From assembly GCA_003952965.2 (NCBI GenBank), contig CM025851.1, positions 30,776,664-30,840,663 of the forward strand: a stretch of 64,000 bases of DNA, written 5' to 3'. Origin of the DNA: Morella rubra (Eukaryota > Streptophyta > Magnoliopsida > Fagales > Myricaceae). Positions 31,640 through 45,475 of this stretch are shown piece by piece (position 1 is the stretch's first letter; each line of letters opens with the position of its first letter). Made by a program: the position numbers and the translations under genes. The notes under the pieces are model-generated. The model made no database searches and was not told the DNA's origin. It saw only the letters and a list, made by a program, of their open reading frames with translations.

Positions 31640-33220
31640 CATTATACTCACCAACTATTCATTTAAGACATTTTGCATCATCAGTTTTAATTTTTCATCA
31701 AATTGAATAAAAATTTTGATATGTAAAATAACGTTTTACCCCATAGTTGAAAGACATGACGTGACTTTTCGCGTGGTCCTCCACCCAGTTTTAGAGGGTC
31801 ACTTTATATTCTTGTTGACTAAAAATTAGTTACAAAAAATAGACTGGTGTACTCTCAAATTTCAGAAGTAGTAAAATTCGAGTCTTAAACTTATATAATT
31901 AAAAATTTAAGTCTTAAAATCACATAGTGAAAAATCATAAATAGGTACAACCATATGTTTTTTCTATTTATTTACTTCTGATCTTGTCACGAGTCATGAC
32001 AAAAAGAACATTAATGCGTGTTCTAGCTCTTACTAAATATAGGCCAAAGAAGCTAGAACAATAGGCAATTATGTAGACCTTTTCTTCACTGGCCGGCATG
32101 TAAATCATATTAGGTCCTCAACGTCGTCCTCAAAACCACCGGCCGACATCGTGAGGAATGAGGATCCTTCAATTAGTGTAAACTCTGATTTAAGAAAACC
32201 ATGTTCTAGCCAACCACAGTATTCTAAACTAAAAATTGTCGTGCATAAAGCAATTAATACATTCCGGTATCATGCATGCGTAGGAATACTATTGAACATA
32301 GAAAATTATAATTTATAACCCGACCCTTTGCGTGTAGATGAGTTGGTCAAGGTAACATTGGTTAGTTGACCGACCTTGATTCATGAACTCTCCAAAGGAA
32401 CAAAATCAGTGACTTAATTAATGTATATATATGATGAGGGCCGGTCGTTATGTTATACACGTGTTTTAAGTTTATTACGGCGTTAAGTTGACTAATGAGA
32501 TAATTAAACTCCATTAATTCCAACCGACGTAAACAAAAGTAGTACCACTGATGATCACAATGGAGAACATGAGTACACTTTTCTGGAATATGTGTCTAGT
32601 TATTCTCTTCTTTCTCTCTTTTGCTTTTAAACCACCCTCCTCACTTGTACCACCCATCTTCACCGCTGCCTTTCCTTGATTTATTGCCCTCTCCACGACC
32701 ATAATGATCAGCTCGTCGTGCATGACTCTTTTGTCCATGAATATGTTGTACTCCTAATGTAGAAGGAAGTGGAAAAACTACAATATATATATATATATAA
32801 TTAGGATGAGAACAAATATAACTTTTGGTTTATTTATTTATTGTTAAACAACTTTTGGTTACTTTATTTGTGAGAATTGTCACTTCTAGCTAACTCCTGA
32901 ACTCAAGAGCAAATTTGTCAAAAGGGGCTGGGGAGGCCACGGCCCTCCAAACCCTCCAAAAAGTTAGATAAATTTTTTAATTTACACCTTATGTTTTGTA
33001 CATTGCCCTCTTAAAATTTCAATATTGTATGTTGAGCCTCCAAAAGCCAAATGCTAACTTTGACCTGTCTGAACTACCATCCAAATGTTACAAATTTCAT
33101 CGCATTTAGCTTTCTAAGCATTACAAAAATGTTTCAATATTCACCCTCAAATAAGATTCTACGATTGAAATATGTTAGCCTCAAGAGTACAAGAAACCCT
33201 ACCTCGGATCAATTTAATTT
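31640..33220. other. No recognised gene
   Basis: AT-rich intergenic sequence with an AT-dinucleotide tract near 32,785-32,800. The minus-strand frame 32,514-32,738 and the plus-strand frame 33,051-33,266 show no known domain. Confidence 0.4.
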
Positions 33221-36200
33221 TGATGATAACAAACCATATGTTATCTTTCCTAAAAAGATTATCTAATTCTAAAAATTTGCTTTTATGATATTAATCTCTA
33301 TTATTTAGATCTTGATAAATCACTCTCAATCTGATACTATTTTTATTGATTTATCAATATTAATTTGAGTATCTATTTACATCGAAAGTATTTATTTAAA
33401 GTTCAAATTAATCCAAAAGTCAGAAATCTCTAATGACAAAATTTGTGTGATTATACTTATTATAGTCGACTAAATGCTGAAAATATCAAGCCTAAAACAA
33501 TCAAACGTCAAGCTTTTCAGATGTAGAAAGTCAAAATCGAAGTAAATGTCGACTACACAAGATAGATGAGTCAATTACAATTCATCAACAAAAAAGAGAA
33601 ACTTTCATTTTGTTTCAAAATGAGTCGATTATACCATAATGCGCTCCATGGCGAGAAAAAGTTGACTGTCTATAAAAGGAAGCAACGAGAGCGTGCTAGA
33701 CAATACTTAAAGATCAAAATTTGAATTTTCCTCTCAAAGCTAAGTCATTTCTCTCTCTCATTAAAGATCAGTTGATGTGAGCTCAAAAAATAAAATAATT
33801 TTCACTACCAATGCACTTGATCGGCATATTCGGCTATTATAGAGTAATTTATTGTGAGCATTAACTCTTTATTTCTTGTGAGCATTCTCAAGTGTCATAA
33901 ATCTTAAGATTTTAGTGTTTAAGGATAACCACTTGTAACTAATCGTGACGTTAGGGGAAACCTTATTGAGGGTAGCCTCAATTTAGGTTGTAAGTACTGT
34001 TGCACATGTTAAAAGCACTTAGGTTGTAAGTGTACTCTTGTCAAAACACTTGAGTGTGAGTGTAGAGCCTATAAAAATACTTGGGTTGTACGTGTTGAAC
34101 TCGAAAAAATACTTATAAGGTTATTCAGCACCTGCAAGCTAAAGTATACTATTTACGAATAGTGAAAAATCCGAGGGAGGATCGTGGTGGTGCACGTAGC
34201 TTGATTTTGGCCAAACCACCTAAAATGTCATTCTCGTATCTCTCAAAATTACTCACTTCTTACTTCTTTTATTTATTTGTGCTAAGGTTGTCTTTAATAC
34301 CGAGACCCTATTTTAAACTTGAGAGTAATCAAAACCTTAACATTTCTCTTCATTTATTTCGTGATTAAAGCTGAAGCTACATTGTCACGCCCCAAACCTC
34401 TAAGGCTAGATGGTGGCTTACTAACATTAAACAATAAGACTTTTGATTTATATACATATCTAAAAAAAATGCGAAATAATCTCTATTTAAAAACTTCAAT
34501 AAATCTCTCTTAATGAAACTTAAAAACTCTTTCAGAATGCAAATACAAATGTAAACATGATTAAACTCAAACTAGAGTCAGACATTTATTCTAATAATCT
34601 CTCAGCTATCCACCCATGTGCCATCTAATCTTGGCTATCGACACGCTCCTGAACAACATTTGAAAATAAAGAAAACAATAGCGGGTTAGTTCGACAACTC
34701 AGTATGCAAGATCATTATACTAGTGTGTATCCCATGAGCCACTGTAACAGTAAGAGACAAAATATTTAAAATCTTTCTAAATTCTTGAAAGCTGTTTTTG
34801 ACAATTTCAATAAAACAGTTTTATTTATGTAAGATAATACTATTAAAAAATTAGTTTTATCTATATAAGAAATCAAAACAGTTTTATCCACATAATACCA
34901 TAGAAAATCATTTTTATCTGTATAAGAAATTCCTTTTTCAATAACTGTGGGTTACGTTTACCCCGTGACAGGATTGTGCAATTGCTACCTAGTTTGGGGA
35001 TCAGCCACACTAAGTCAATACTATTGGTAGAATTCTTTCTTACAAAGGCTTTGCCATGTCCAAGTGTGCACTCGGTAAGAATCTACAAAAGAAGCCATTC
35101 GTTTCCAGAATGGGTGCACTCAATAGGTTGCAATTGGTACCAATGTGCTGTCTCTGTAACTCTGGGCCTCAGGGTTTGAAAATACATATACAAAATATCA
35201 TAAAATAAAATAAATATCACTTTGAACTTTGTATCTTTCTTTTCTTTTCATGAAATATCATGCACAAATCTTGAATAACAATAAATATCAAAAAACTTTG
35301 ATTTAAACATTGAAAACATCATAAAATATCGTTTACAAATCTTGAATAACAATAAATATCAAAAAGCTTTGATATAAACATTGAAAACATCATGAAATAT
35401 CATTGGTCATAAAAATAGGCTCATGTTTACACATTTCATGCTATAATCTTTGAAAATTTAATCATAAACTAATGCATATAAAACTCTGAGGGTTTTCAAT
35501 AAAAACATGCAATTTTCAAATATTACCTTGGTCTTTTTTAGAAAATCTAGCATAATAACCCCGCTTACCTGAATCCTCAAGAGAAAAATGTCTCTGAATT
35601 AACACCTATCAATAAAAAAATTTAACGTATTATAATACGCTCAAACGGAAACACAAACAACACTTTAAATCTGCCTGACAAGATTAAATCCGAAATTCAC
35701 TGGTCAGATCCTAAAATATAACTTACCTATCTAGGATTTCCCTAAAATCCCCAAATTAAAATATGTTCTTCCCTAAATGTTAACTATATACCTATAAAAT
35801 TTCATATCCAGATTCCTTGTATAACTCAAAAAATAAAATCGACATTCACCACTGTTCACGGAGTCAAACTATACCCTGAATAATTCGGTACTCATCATTT
35901 TCAAAATTCGTAAAGATCTATCCCGATATCCAAAAACTCCCGAAATACATACCACAGACTCATCTATGTGTTATAAAGATACCTATAAAATTTTATGCCG
36001 AAATTCAAAGTCTAGCTATGTCATCCGGTTTAAAACTCCAATCTGTATCACAAGATCTTTTCTCAGCAATTTCGATTTCTCTAAGCCTAACTTCCGGATT
36101 TTCAAAACCATACCAATACATGTCCAAAAATTACAAACTTTAACCCAATCCTCCTGCAGATGTCTAGTACAAAATATCCAAAAATCATAATTTTTAGACT

Positions 36201-36945
36201 TCTAGGATCGGCTATAAAAAAACAATTTGATCTCCTACTCAGATCAAAAACTTGAATCTTCCTAAACAAACCTTGAACCTAAATTTCAATTACTCCAAGA
36301 AACCCATTAAAACTATTTTGAAAAATCTTTAAATAATTAGGGCTAGATTTAGACACCCTATGATTTGATCTCTCGCAAAAAGAATACAAATAAAATCAAG
36401 AAATTCGAAATACCTGAATTTGCTTCAAGAAATTTCGTCTAGATTGTTGAAAGCAAGAAAACCATTCTTTTTCCTCTTGTTGGTGTAAAAGTGTGGTGTG
36501 TAAAAATTAAAACCAATATGAAAATCTATATATATAGACTCACATTAGTAGACTCCCTTTAAAACTCTAAAACTTTTAATTTAAAAAAAAAACGTAAAAT
36601 CTTTAAAATTTTAAAAAGGTTTGACTAGGTCAAAAATAAAAATTCAACTATTTTAAATAACTTAAACTCAAATTTCAAATTTAAAGAAGCGATTTCAAAT
36701 TTAAAAAAAGACATTTCAAATATTAAATAACAAATTTAAATAATTTTAAAAATAGATCTTGGGTATTACATACATTATTTCACTTGCATATATTCTTGAT
36801 AAAAGCTTTTGTGCTTGTTGCTATAACTTGTTTATTCTTTTAAAGTTCTGTTACATTGAGTTTTAGTGTATCCTATCTACAAGAAATTTTATAAAACTCA
36901 ATTCATCTCCTCTTGGATTATCTATATAGACTCAAAATACCGACA
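33221..36945 (+). mobile_element. Copia (SIRE-like) LTR fossil, interrupted by a nested solo LTR
   Basis: The sequence begins TGATGATAACAAACC and ends with ...CTCTTGGATTATCTATATAG, then CCGACA. These are the ends I associate with Maximus/SIRE-type Copia LTRs, and the body carries the typical GGTTGTAAGTG repeats near 33,985-34,100. Removing the nested element 34,383-36,770 and one copy of its target duplication leaves an LTR of about 1.33 kb. No coding part and no second LTR lie nearby, so it is a solo LTR or a truncated end. It is older than the element nested in it. Edges are approximate because no target duplication was seen. Confidence 0.55.
34383..36770. mobile_element. Solo LTR, 2,388 bp, nested, with 5-bp TSD
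   Basis: Starts TGTCACGCCCCAAACC and ends GGGTATTACA (TG...CA), flanked by a perfect 5-bp repeat TACAT (34,378-34,382 and 36,771-36,775). The length, the TGTCACGCCCC start and the absence of internal genes indicate a solo LTR left by recombination, probably of a Gypsy-type element with long LTRs; the family call is tentative. It inserted into an older Copia-type LTR. Confidence 0.8.
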
Positions 36946-37840
36946 GTTGGATCATACTTCAAGACAAGCATTGATAAACTGTAACGGTTTAAGAGTTTAA
37001 TATGCATATAAATCATAATTTGAAAGAAAAAAGTGATGTTTTATTTTTTATTATTTTTATATTTTTACAAATAACTAGAGAAAATGGTTGATATACCAAA
37101 CATATTAAAAGGCATTTCACCCATGCCACAGTGACTTTGCCCTTTTTAGGCCAAATTAAACATGTGCTTTTTTATGAATGGAGGATTTTTTTATTCCAAA
37201 ATAATGTATGAAATTCACAAAGTTAAAAGTAAATAAAGTAATTAGTTGATTCATGTGAATAAATACGTACTTATTTATGGATATTATATATCCTACCATA
37301 TACATAAACAGAACAATCTTCTTTTTCTCCCTCGTTATGTTATGTTATGTTAACTCATATGATTTGAACAGAATAATATTTATTTTTATTTTTTTTTCCA
37401 CATTTTCTACATGTGCTATGTATATTATCTAGCAAATTGATATGAAATTTCCATGACATTACAATTATCTATAATATCCTTCATAAGAGCAAAAAAAAAC
37501 GTGCATACATAACCAGAAAAACGTTTTGGATTTAACGTTGTGCCGCACGTGATTGACTAGAATTTAAACAGTACAGGCGTGGCAACAGAACAACAGAAAC
37601 TATTGGTCAAAACAAAACAAAAAATAAAAGATTCTTACCCAGAAAATTAGAAGAAGAAGTGCAGAAAAAATCTAATGGCAGGGGAGAAGCATATAGCGTG
37701 CGCCCTGTCAGTCTCTAACATAGACCGCGTAGCAATTACGCTGACCTCCTCTTCTTTCATTCGCTGCGGCTGCATCCGTCCCGACTCACACACCTGCTCG
37801 AGTTGGAGAGAGACAGACAGACAGAAAGACAGAGACGAAC
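36946..37840. other. Intergenic sequence and predicted promoter of the Maf gene
   Basis: AT-rich sequence up to about 37,500. The 300 bp before the Maf start codon hold the likely promoter and leader; the leader has a GACAGACA-type repeat (37,811-37,830). No TATA box is obvious. Confidence 0.4.
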
Positions 37841-40800
37841 ATGGAAGCGAATACTTCTCCATTCAAGGTACGCCTCTTCAACAAAAATCAAGCAACTTGT
37901 TCTTTGAAGGAATTGAAGAAAAATACATTGGCGACTTCTTCGCTGTGTTTCTCTTCGTATGAGTGTTTTTGGAAGTTGAACTGAGTAATGGAATTCCACG
38001 GCAGGATAGTTATAAGTTCCAGTCACTTCTCTTTGCCTCCACTTTTATCGGAAACCAAACGGGGTTGCATTAGGCAATTAGGGTTACTGTTGCGACGAGG
38101 AGACCCGCATTGTGTTTAAACTATTTTTTTCTTGTAATAGAGGCTGCTGAAATAATAAGAACCCGTAAAGTTTAGACTTTTAAGAACTATTGGACTTCCG
38201 TAATGAACGAAGGCATTAACTCTTGAATTTCAATCTAATCTTACTCCAATCGCTCACTCATCTAAATAAGATGATGTACGAACTTTTAGATGAATAATCT
38301 ACACGCCGTTGCTGAGTTAAAACGTGCGGTTGTGCAGATAATCTTGGGATCATCCTCAAAATCACGCCGAACAATTTTAGCTGAGATGGGATACGAGTTC
38401 ACAATTTTGGTATTCCCCACTCCCACTCGGTTATATACCAAATTTCCTGTTGATTTCCTTAAAGTTAACCTCTTTAATTACTCAGACTGCGGACATTGAT
38501 GAAAAAGGCATCCGAAAGGAGAAGCCAGAAGACTTGGTTATGGCTCTTGCTGAGGCCAAGGTGCTGTTTTCGCTCCTGGATAGGGTAGTGCAAAAGCATA
38601 TGTTTCAACCTTCATTTCTCCATTGATCAAAGTCTCTAAAGAGGTTGAAAGGCTATTGAAATTATACGAAGTGTCAATATTCCTCGAACAATGTTTAGTC
38701 GCTATTATCAAGCCATAAAATCAAACTAGTGATATGAGAGCTTAATTACCTTTCTTGGCTTTATATAGGACTTAGATTTATATTATTTTATTTTTGTTTT
38801 TAGTAGCCATTATGTTCCCTTTTCAACACAAATTTAAGAGTTGATTTGGTGTAGGTCTCTTTGATTCATTTAGTGTTAATTGCATCTCAGGCTGATGCTG
38901 TCATATCAAAACTACATACGGTCAATAACCAAGTGAGGGGTGACGAACAAACAATTTTGATTTCAGCCGACACAGTATGTCTTGCTTTTCTTTTTTTTGA
39001 CTCAGTTCCCTGTTTCAGCAACAGGGTGCATAAGACCTGTAATTACCTAGGGCTATTTATGGACCAAGGATACATTGCCTTTTGAGAGAGGACGGAATAG
39101 TATGTGTTGCAGTTCCAGCACCTTTGATCCTGCATTTTACTGTATAATCATGATTAGACATTAAGGTTCACTTATGATGCTTTGTTACTCAATTATAATT
39201 CATTTAGGGGTTGTTCTTAGTCAAGTAATTTAGTGGCGCACTGTTGTTTTCCCTTTCTTCATAAAGATCAAATCAAGAAGTTCTCCATTATATTTACAGG
39301 GCAGAAATATCACAAATTTGACGCCCGAAAATTGGCTTTTGTTACTGTGCTATTTTCTGGGCATGGATATCCAAGCGTGTATTTTTGGTCTGTTCTTCCT
39401 GGCAAATTCATGCATCTGTTAGACAGTTACTTCTAACTTTTATGGCTGGATTTTGGCTTGTTTTGGGATATTAACTTTGTACTTGATATTAATTGGGTGG
39501 AAATATAAGATACTCACTACCTGATCAAATTTATAATGCAGTGATTATCAGCAATTGCATCTTTTGGGTTGTATTTGGTTCTGTTGATGCACTTGTCCTT
39601 GTTCCTGCTTCTCGGCTGCATTAACATACATAGTTTAGTATGGTTTCTATTATATTGTTATTTATCAATGAACGCAACTGGTTTCTGGTTGTAGTGGGAG
39701 TACGACTCAGGTACTTACCATAGCTGATGGAAACTTCTTCTCAGGCAGAAGCCATCTTACAAAGGCTCCCCATTGGTGACTACGTAAAGGATGCTGAGCC
39801 AACATTGTTACTTACTTGTGACCAAGTATAAATCAAGTCCTTCGATATATTTAGTATTCCTAATTTACTAGTTGTAGCTTGTTTTTCAGTTTGAAACTAG
39901 CAAAGAAGTGTCCAGATCATGGAAGTTCTTACAACTGATTTGAAGTGAATTACCTGAATAAGTCACTTATCGAAAAAGGAGAAAAAGGAAAAAGAATTAT
40001 GTATACAAGCTGGAGTATTTGGTATGTATGGGTTGGACAAGTAGTTTATGAGGATTCTTGTGTGATGTAATTTCCTAGTGAAAATTCATGGATTGGGAAA
40101 CTTATAGTTTTGAAGTACCAATTTGCGACTTTGAGAAGGTATTACCCATCTAATGCTAATAACTTTGGAAGAAAAAACAAAGTAGTCTTTGAGTTCTTTT
40201 TGGTAGTTAAACACATATACATGCCTTACGTGTGTTGTTTAATTGTAGAGGAAGGACTTGAATCCACAATACATTCTTTTGATTCTCAATGTTATGATCA
40301 GGTTTTCCTTCCTAGTGCTGCCCTATTATCATGTCTTTTTTTCAGACACTAAGTTATTCTATATTCCTATGACCTGTCATAGTCTGCAAAAACTATGCGC
40401 TGCATTTCGAATCAAGTTAGGTTCAAATATCGGCTTGACGCCAGCCAGGCTTTCCTTAATCAAGGATTCATAATTTGTAGAAGCCAATGCTTAGGCATAA
40501 ACTAACATGAATACTCTTTTACTCTATCTCACTCTCTCTCTTACTCTATCTCACTCTCTTCCTCCGTTCACGCACACACCCACAAGTATATACGTACATC
40601 ATGCCTTTTTCAATTAAGTTTCTAACATTCTCTTGAGTCCAAGATAAAACTATCATTAGATATGGTCAAATTTAGATTGCCAGAATTGTCAATAGTTTCC
40701 AAAGGATTTCTGTTGAAGGAATGGTCATATTGAGGAAATATGGCTCTTTGTATGCCATCATGTCCTGATGTACTTTTAGGCTAGCAGAAGGTCTCTTATG

Positions 40801-43800
40801 CTCAAGGGAGTGTTCCCAGCATGCATGGGCTGTGTATGCTAGCCCTAAAAGTTCAACATCTTGGTTAGTTCATGCCTTAGAAGTTCCGTAGATTTTCTGG
40901 AAGCTGATGTTTTGTATGCCTCATTTGCACATTGTATCCTTGGACATAAATAGCCTTCTGATGACAAGAAAGGTTTATAGAGTTAGACATGATCAATTAT
41001 TTGTTTACCTTGTTGGAAATAGAACACTATTGGATATCCTTTCTGACTGTTATTGTCCAACGATCTGGAGGTGGTGGTCTATGAAGGTGCAGTCAGAGAA
41101 AAACCATCAAGTAAGGAAGAAGCAAGACAATTTTTAAAAGGTTTTCTTATCTCTCTCTCTCTCCCCCTCTATTGTTTCCCTCCAGTTCTTTGTTGGTGTC
41201 TTGTTTGATAACTCTGATTTTTTTGGGGTAACTTGTCTCTCTCTTAATTTCATGGGTACGCATTGCAGACTATTCTGGGGGCCATGCAGCTACAGTGGGA
41301 TCTGTGCTTGTTACAAACCTTAAGACGGGATTCAGAAAAGGAGAATGGGACCGAGTGGAGGTACCATATGCTTCTATTCCTTATAAATGATTGTCATGCC
41401 TTGTGGTGCTGTGTTGTTCAAAAAAGTAATTACTGGATGAAAAAATTTGTGTATTGGTTGACATCCTTTCACGATGTGCTGAATGCCTTGTCTAAGGGTT
41501 TTATGATCTAATTCTTATGAGGGTCCCTTCTATATGTTGTGGTTTCAGCTAAAGCAAATTTTTCATTGCTATAGGAGAAAAAACTCCATCTTTTACACCT
41601 TGTTTAATTGCTATAGATGGAAGAAAATGTTCTCTTGCTGGCGACAAGTGTCTGATGGAGACCAAAATAATTTGGGAAGACCTGATATTCTGGGTTCATT
41701 AAATATCGGGTGGAAAGTCATGAGATGCCAACCAGAAGATCCTACGTAAATGAACTTAAGAAGGAACTTTAACAATCTAACAATTTTATTTTGCATTGTT
41801 TTGAATGATAGTGATTTTGAATGTTGAGAAGACAAGGCTTGTTTAGCATGTGGTATCAAGAGAGGATACTAATGGAAACTTGTATTAATAGGATCTAATA
41901 TAATTGGGAATAACATAGTTATCCCGATTTATTTGTTTGGTTGATGTAGTGGAATAGGACATAAAGAATATGTTGGTCAATCCTTTGATGGAGTAGTAGT
42001 AGGTTTATACATCAATCCTTTCTATTCGTGTAACAACAGTACATTGTTTGGTATATTCTCTATCTGAGTAGTTACATACACACTAAAATACAGGTTAACA
42101 TACTCTAGAATTTCTATTACTTGAATGAGTGAAATTCTGGAATAACAATATGGTTTTACCAGTTTTATTCTTGTATGAGTATTGGGAATAGTTTATTGCT
42201 AGATCTCCTCAGATGGAGGAGTTTTCTTTCACTAAATCATCTCTATCCTGCAGGAATAGCTACTATGTTCTATTTGCTCTCTAAACTAACCAGTTACGAA
42301 TGTTTTGCTTAGAGTTTTTTCAGTCACTTTTTAGGAGATATCCTTGGTTGAAACCTTGAACTTGTGAATATTTTGTTGTATATATGTGCTGCACGAGTAC
42401 AAAAGACATTCAGCTTTCTTTTCAAAATGGTCCATCTCTAGGAATCAGGCTTTCATTGAAGGAATTATTTTGATCCTACATTTTGTTGTATCAGTTCATT
42501 TTGATTTTGGAGGGTTCGATAAACCTCCTGCCCGCACACCCTTCTTAGGTGGCCCTATTTTCAGACCTCCAAACTAATTGGACTACCACTCTTGTGGGGT
42601 TGTGGTGATGGTCTCCCTTCATGAGGTGGGTAGCTACGACTCAATCCGGACATTTTGTCGTGGGTGGAGGTTCCTATAGTCGCGCCCAAGGAGAGTGGGC
42701 TACTCTAGTCGTTCTCTTCCACCTTTTTTGCCAAGAGGAAACAAAGAAGTTCATTTTCATTATATAATTCATCTGTCTACATGTGTCTTCTATTAGCTGT
42801 CCATTTAAACAAATTTATTCTACTTTATTTTGTACCAATGCCCTTTATTATTATCTCCAGTGCTGATAATGTTTGGAAATCATACTTATTTTAGTGATCT
42901 GCTGCAGATCTATTTCCAAGAAATACCAGATGAAATCATTGAAAAAGTGGTAAAAGTTGTCTTCTTTCTTTGCAATTGGCGGTCACTTCTGCATCATTTG
43001 AAGGAGAAAAAATTACACGCACTCCAACTTTTTTCTTTTCGTTTTTCTTCAGGTAGAGGAGGGAATTGTGCTTAATGTTGCTGGGGGACTGATTATAGAG
43101 CATCCTTTGATACTGCCCTTTGTCAAACAAGTGGTTAGTTTGCTACACTTCTGTACTCATTACCAGAAATCCAGATTTGTCATAACAAAACGGAAAAAGA
43201 AGACAAAGTTGGCATAGTTTATGGATCAGAGTAGGCTGGCCAAAAACAGTATAACATCTCAATTTTGTCACTCACTTAAATACTTATCCCACCAATTTAC
43301 TTGACATTAGAGTAAAAATTTTATTTTATCGACCTTCTAATTATAATTTTATTTTATCGACCTTCTAATTATAATTTTTCTTAAAACTGTTGATAGAGTC
43401 ATGGTATGTGTCTTGGCGCGTAGTGTATTACATTTTTCATGATGATATGTAATGGTCTTTTTGGGGGGTCATTCCTCATTAACCAAACCTGTTGATAAAA
43501 CATGAATCATTCAAGGCAGGGACGTCAGGGAACTAAAAAATTTTACAAAAAAATTTTTTGGGGGGGGGGGGGGGGGGGGGGGGGGGGAATGAATAAAAAT
43601 AAAAAATCCATAAAAAATGGTAAAGGATAACTACTTTAGTGGTTTGAGGCCTGGAAGAACAAGCAATGTTTCTATCATGGCTTTCGCTTAAAGTTTCTTA
43701 ACAAATTTGTTGAGGGGAATAAATTTGTTTCAGTTAGTTATACAGGGTGGTGATCTTTTTCAAAACTTATCCACGCAATCTGAAATTCTGAGACACTTTT

Positions 43801-44110
43801 TCATCTGCCTCAATATACCTCTTAAAGTTGATCCATTCTAGAGTTGCCTGGAGAAGTTGCCGCAATGAGTCCAAAGGGCTTGCCCATGGGTGTGATTTGC
43901 TGCAAAGTTGACTCAAGCTACACGTGCCTCGCAGCTAGAAATTCCATTGTTTATGCTGTTAGGTTACTAATAATTGACATATATTTCTTGTGCTTTGGTT
44001 TACATTCTAATTGCTGGATCTCTGTCCAGGTTGGGACCACTGACAGCGTGATGGGACTCCCCAAAGCCCTCACTGAAAAACTTATGAGGGAGGCCACAGC
44101 AGACATTTAA
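37841..44110 (+). CDS. Maf-family nucleotide pyrophosphatase, nine exons
   Basis: Housekeeping 'Maf-like' enzyme that hydrolyses non-canonical or modified NTPs (house-cleaning; the bacterial relatives act on dTTP/UTP or m7GTP). Exons are 37,841-37,867, 38,338-38,409, 38,486-38,560, 38,891-38,974, 41,071-41,140, 41,269-41,360, 42,908-42,949, 43,053-43,133 and 44,030-44,110. All have GT-AG borders and the joins stay in frame, giving 207 residues. Motifs are LGSSSKSRR (residues 12-20, phosphate loop), ILISADT (80-86, with Asp85 as the likely catalytic acid), REKP (95-98), YSGGHAA (111-117) and DSVMGLPK near the end. The length equals the 207 aa I recall for one Arabidopsis Maf-like protein. Intron 4 is 2.1 kb and intron 6 is 1.5 kb; I see no second gene in them. 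The donor of exon 5 (GTTTTC) is weak. Confidence 0.93.
43560..43587 (+). repeat. Uninterrupted G run, 28 bases
   Basis: A homopolymer of 28 G preceded by TTTTTT, in intron 8 of the Maf gene. It could form G-quadruplexes in DNA or the pre-mRNA. The exact length may be a sequencing estimate. Confidence 0.95.
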
Positions 44111-44362
44111 ATCTTCCAGCTTTACTTGGTATTTAAAACTTATGAGTTGTCATCTGCACGTTGGAGGAACTATGTTAGTTTTCTTTGTTATGTCCCTCCA
44201 GGATTGTTTAACTTCGCAAGTTCCTTCATTGATTGGAGAAAACACGCATGATCATTAAGGGCATTCCACATTGTAGAGGCAAAAATTGCGTGAATAATAT
44301 TGTTTTGACTTGTCAGCCGTTGAGGAGGATTTGGACGCACCATGTGACAGCTGGAGAAGCAG

Positions 44363-44367
<5 letters not shown>

Positions 44368-44396
<29 letters not shown>

Positions 44397-44540
44397 TGCA
44401 GTAGCAATATATCTCGGTCTTCTCCTCCAGGGATTCTTAGCAAAAATGATGTCATATGTTGTTTGCTAGCACAGAAGAGTAAGACAGTTTTTTTTTTACT
44501 ATGCAGTGTCTGTTTTTTTTTTTTTTTTTTTTTTTTTTTT
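44368..44540. repeat. GA microsatellite and T-run behind the Maf gene
   Basis: An AG-dinucleotide run of about 28 bp (44,368-44,395) is followed at about 44,513-44,540 by a T-run of about 27. Both are simple-sequence repeats and may mark the 3' edge of the transcript. Confidence 0.9.
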
Positions 44541-45281
44541 TGTCTGGGAAAGGAGTCCACACGTCATAAATATGAAGAACCAGAAAATTTCAGGTCTTAA
44601 GGGCGTGTTTGGCAAAGGGTTTTGGAACCAGTTTTAGTTCCCAAAATCGGTTCCAAAACCGATTGGAACCGAAGAGGCTATAGGGTTCTATCGTCGTAGA
44701 GAAAGTTTTGGTCTTAAAGCTTTAGTCCTGACAAGAGTTTTAATGTAGTCAACATATTAATGAATGTTGAAAAAATAAATATTATGCTATTAATGTAAAA
44801 ACTAATTTCATCTGGACCATTGATGATATTTATTAATGTGTTAAAACTAAAACTAAAACTAGGACACTTGTAACCAAAACTTCTCTGTTATAGGTGCCAA
44901 GAGGATCTCAAACTACATTTTTTCCAAGTGTGCTGTTATTAAGTGGGGAATCCCAAAGGATAAAGACTGTTAATTGCATTAAAAATATATTTCTCAATGT
45001 CCTAAAATATTTCCTCACAAGATTATCTGTGCCAATAGTCTCTTGAAGTCAAACAACTATTTCTTCAACTACTAATTGAATGGCTATCGTTTAATTTTTT
45101 GGTTATTGATATTCCTAAAGGGGTGTAGTTTAATTTTGTTATTTATTTGGACGAATCAGCAATTTACAGCTGAAGAAGCAACGGGCTAAAGGGCAGCATC
45201 AATGATTGTTCCCAAAGCGTGCTCTCAAATATTCCGGAAGTCACTTATGTGAAGGGGACTCCCAAACCCATAACACACAAC

Positions 45282-45475
45282 GGGGGTGTTTGTTTACCGA
45301 AATTTTAGAGAATATTTCTAAAATTTTGAGAATCTTTTGAATGTTAAAATTTATTGGGGTTTGTGAAAAGTGTAAACTATATGTGTAAAAGTGTGAAGTT
45401 TATTAGAGTTTGTGAAATGTGTTTGATGTGGTGAAAATTTTAGGCTCCCAAAAAATTAGGTAAACAAACGCCCCC
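45282..45475. mobile_element. 194-bp MITE with GTTTGTTTACC terminal repeats
   Basis: Left end GGGGGTGTTTGTTTACC and right end GGTAAACAAACGCCCCC are inverted repeats with one difference. The interior is AT-rich (AAAATTTTGAGAAT, GTTTGTGAAAAGTG). It lies between the Maf and KCS genes. The type is hAT-like by TIR style; the target duplication is not clear. Confidence 0.8.

Noticed and set aside
43844-43960. Possible extra coding exon in Maf intron 8
   Set aside because: The frame has a stop soon after, adding it would break the conserved Maf C-terminus, and the peptide resembles no Maf sequence.
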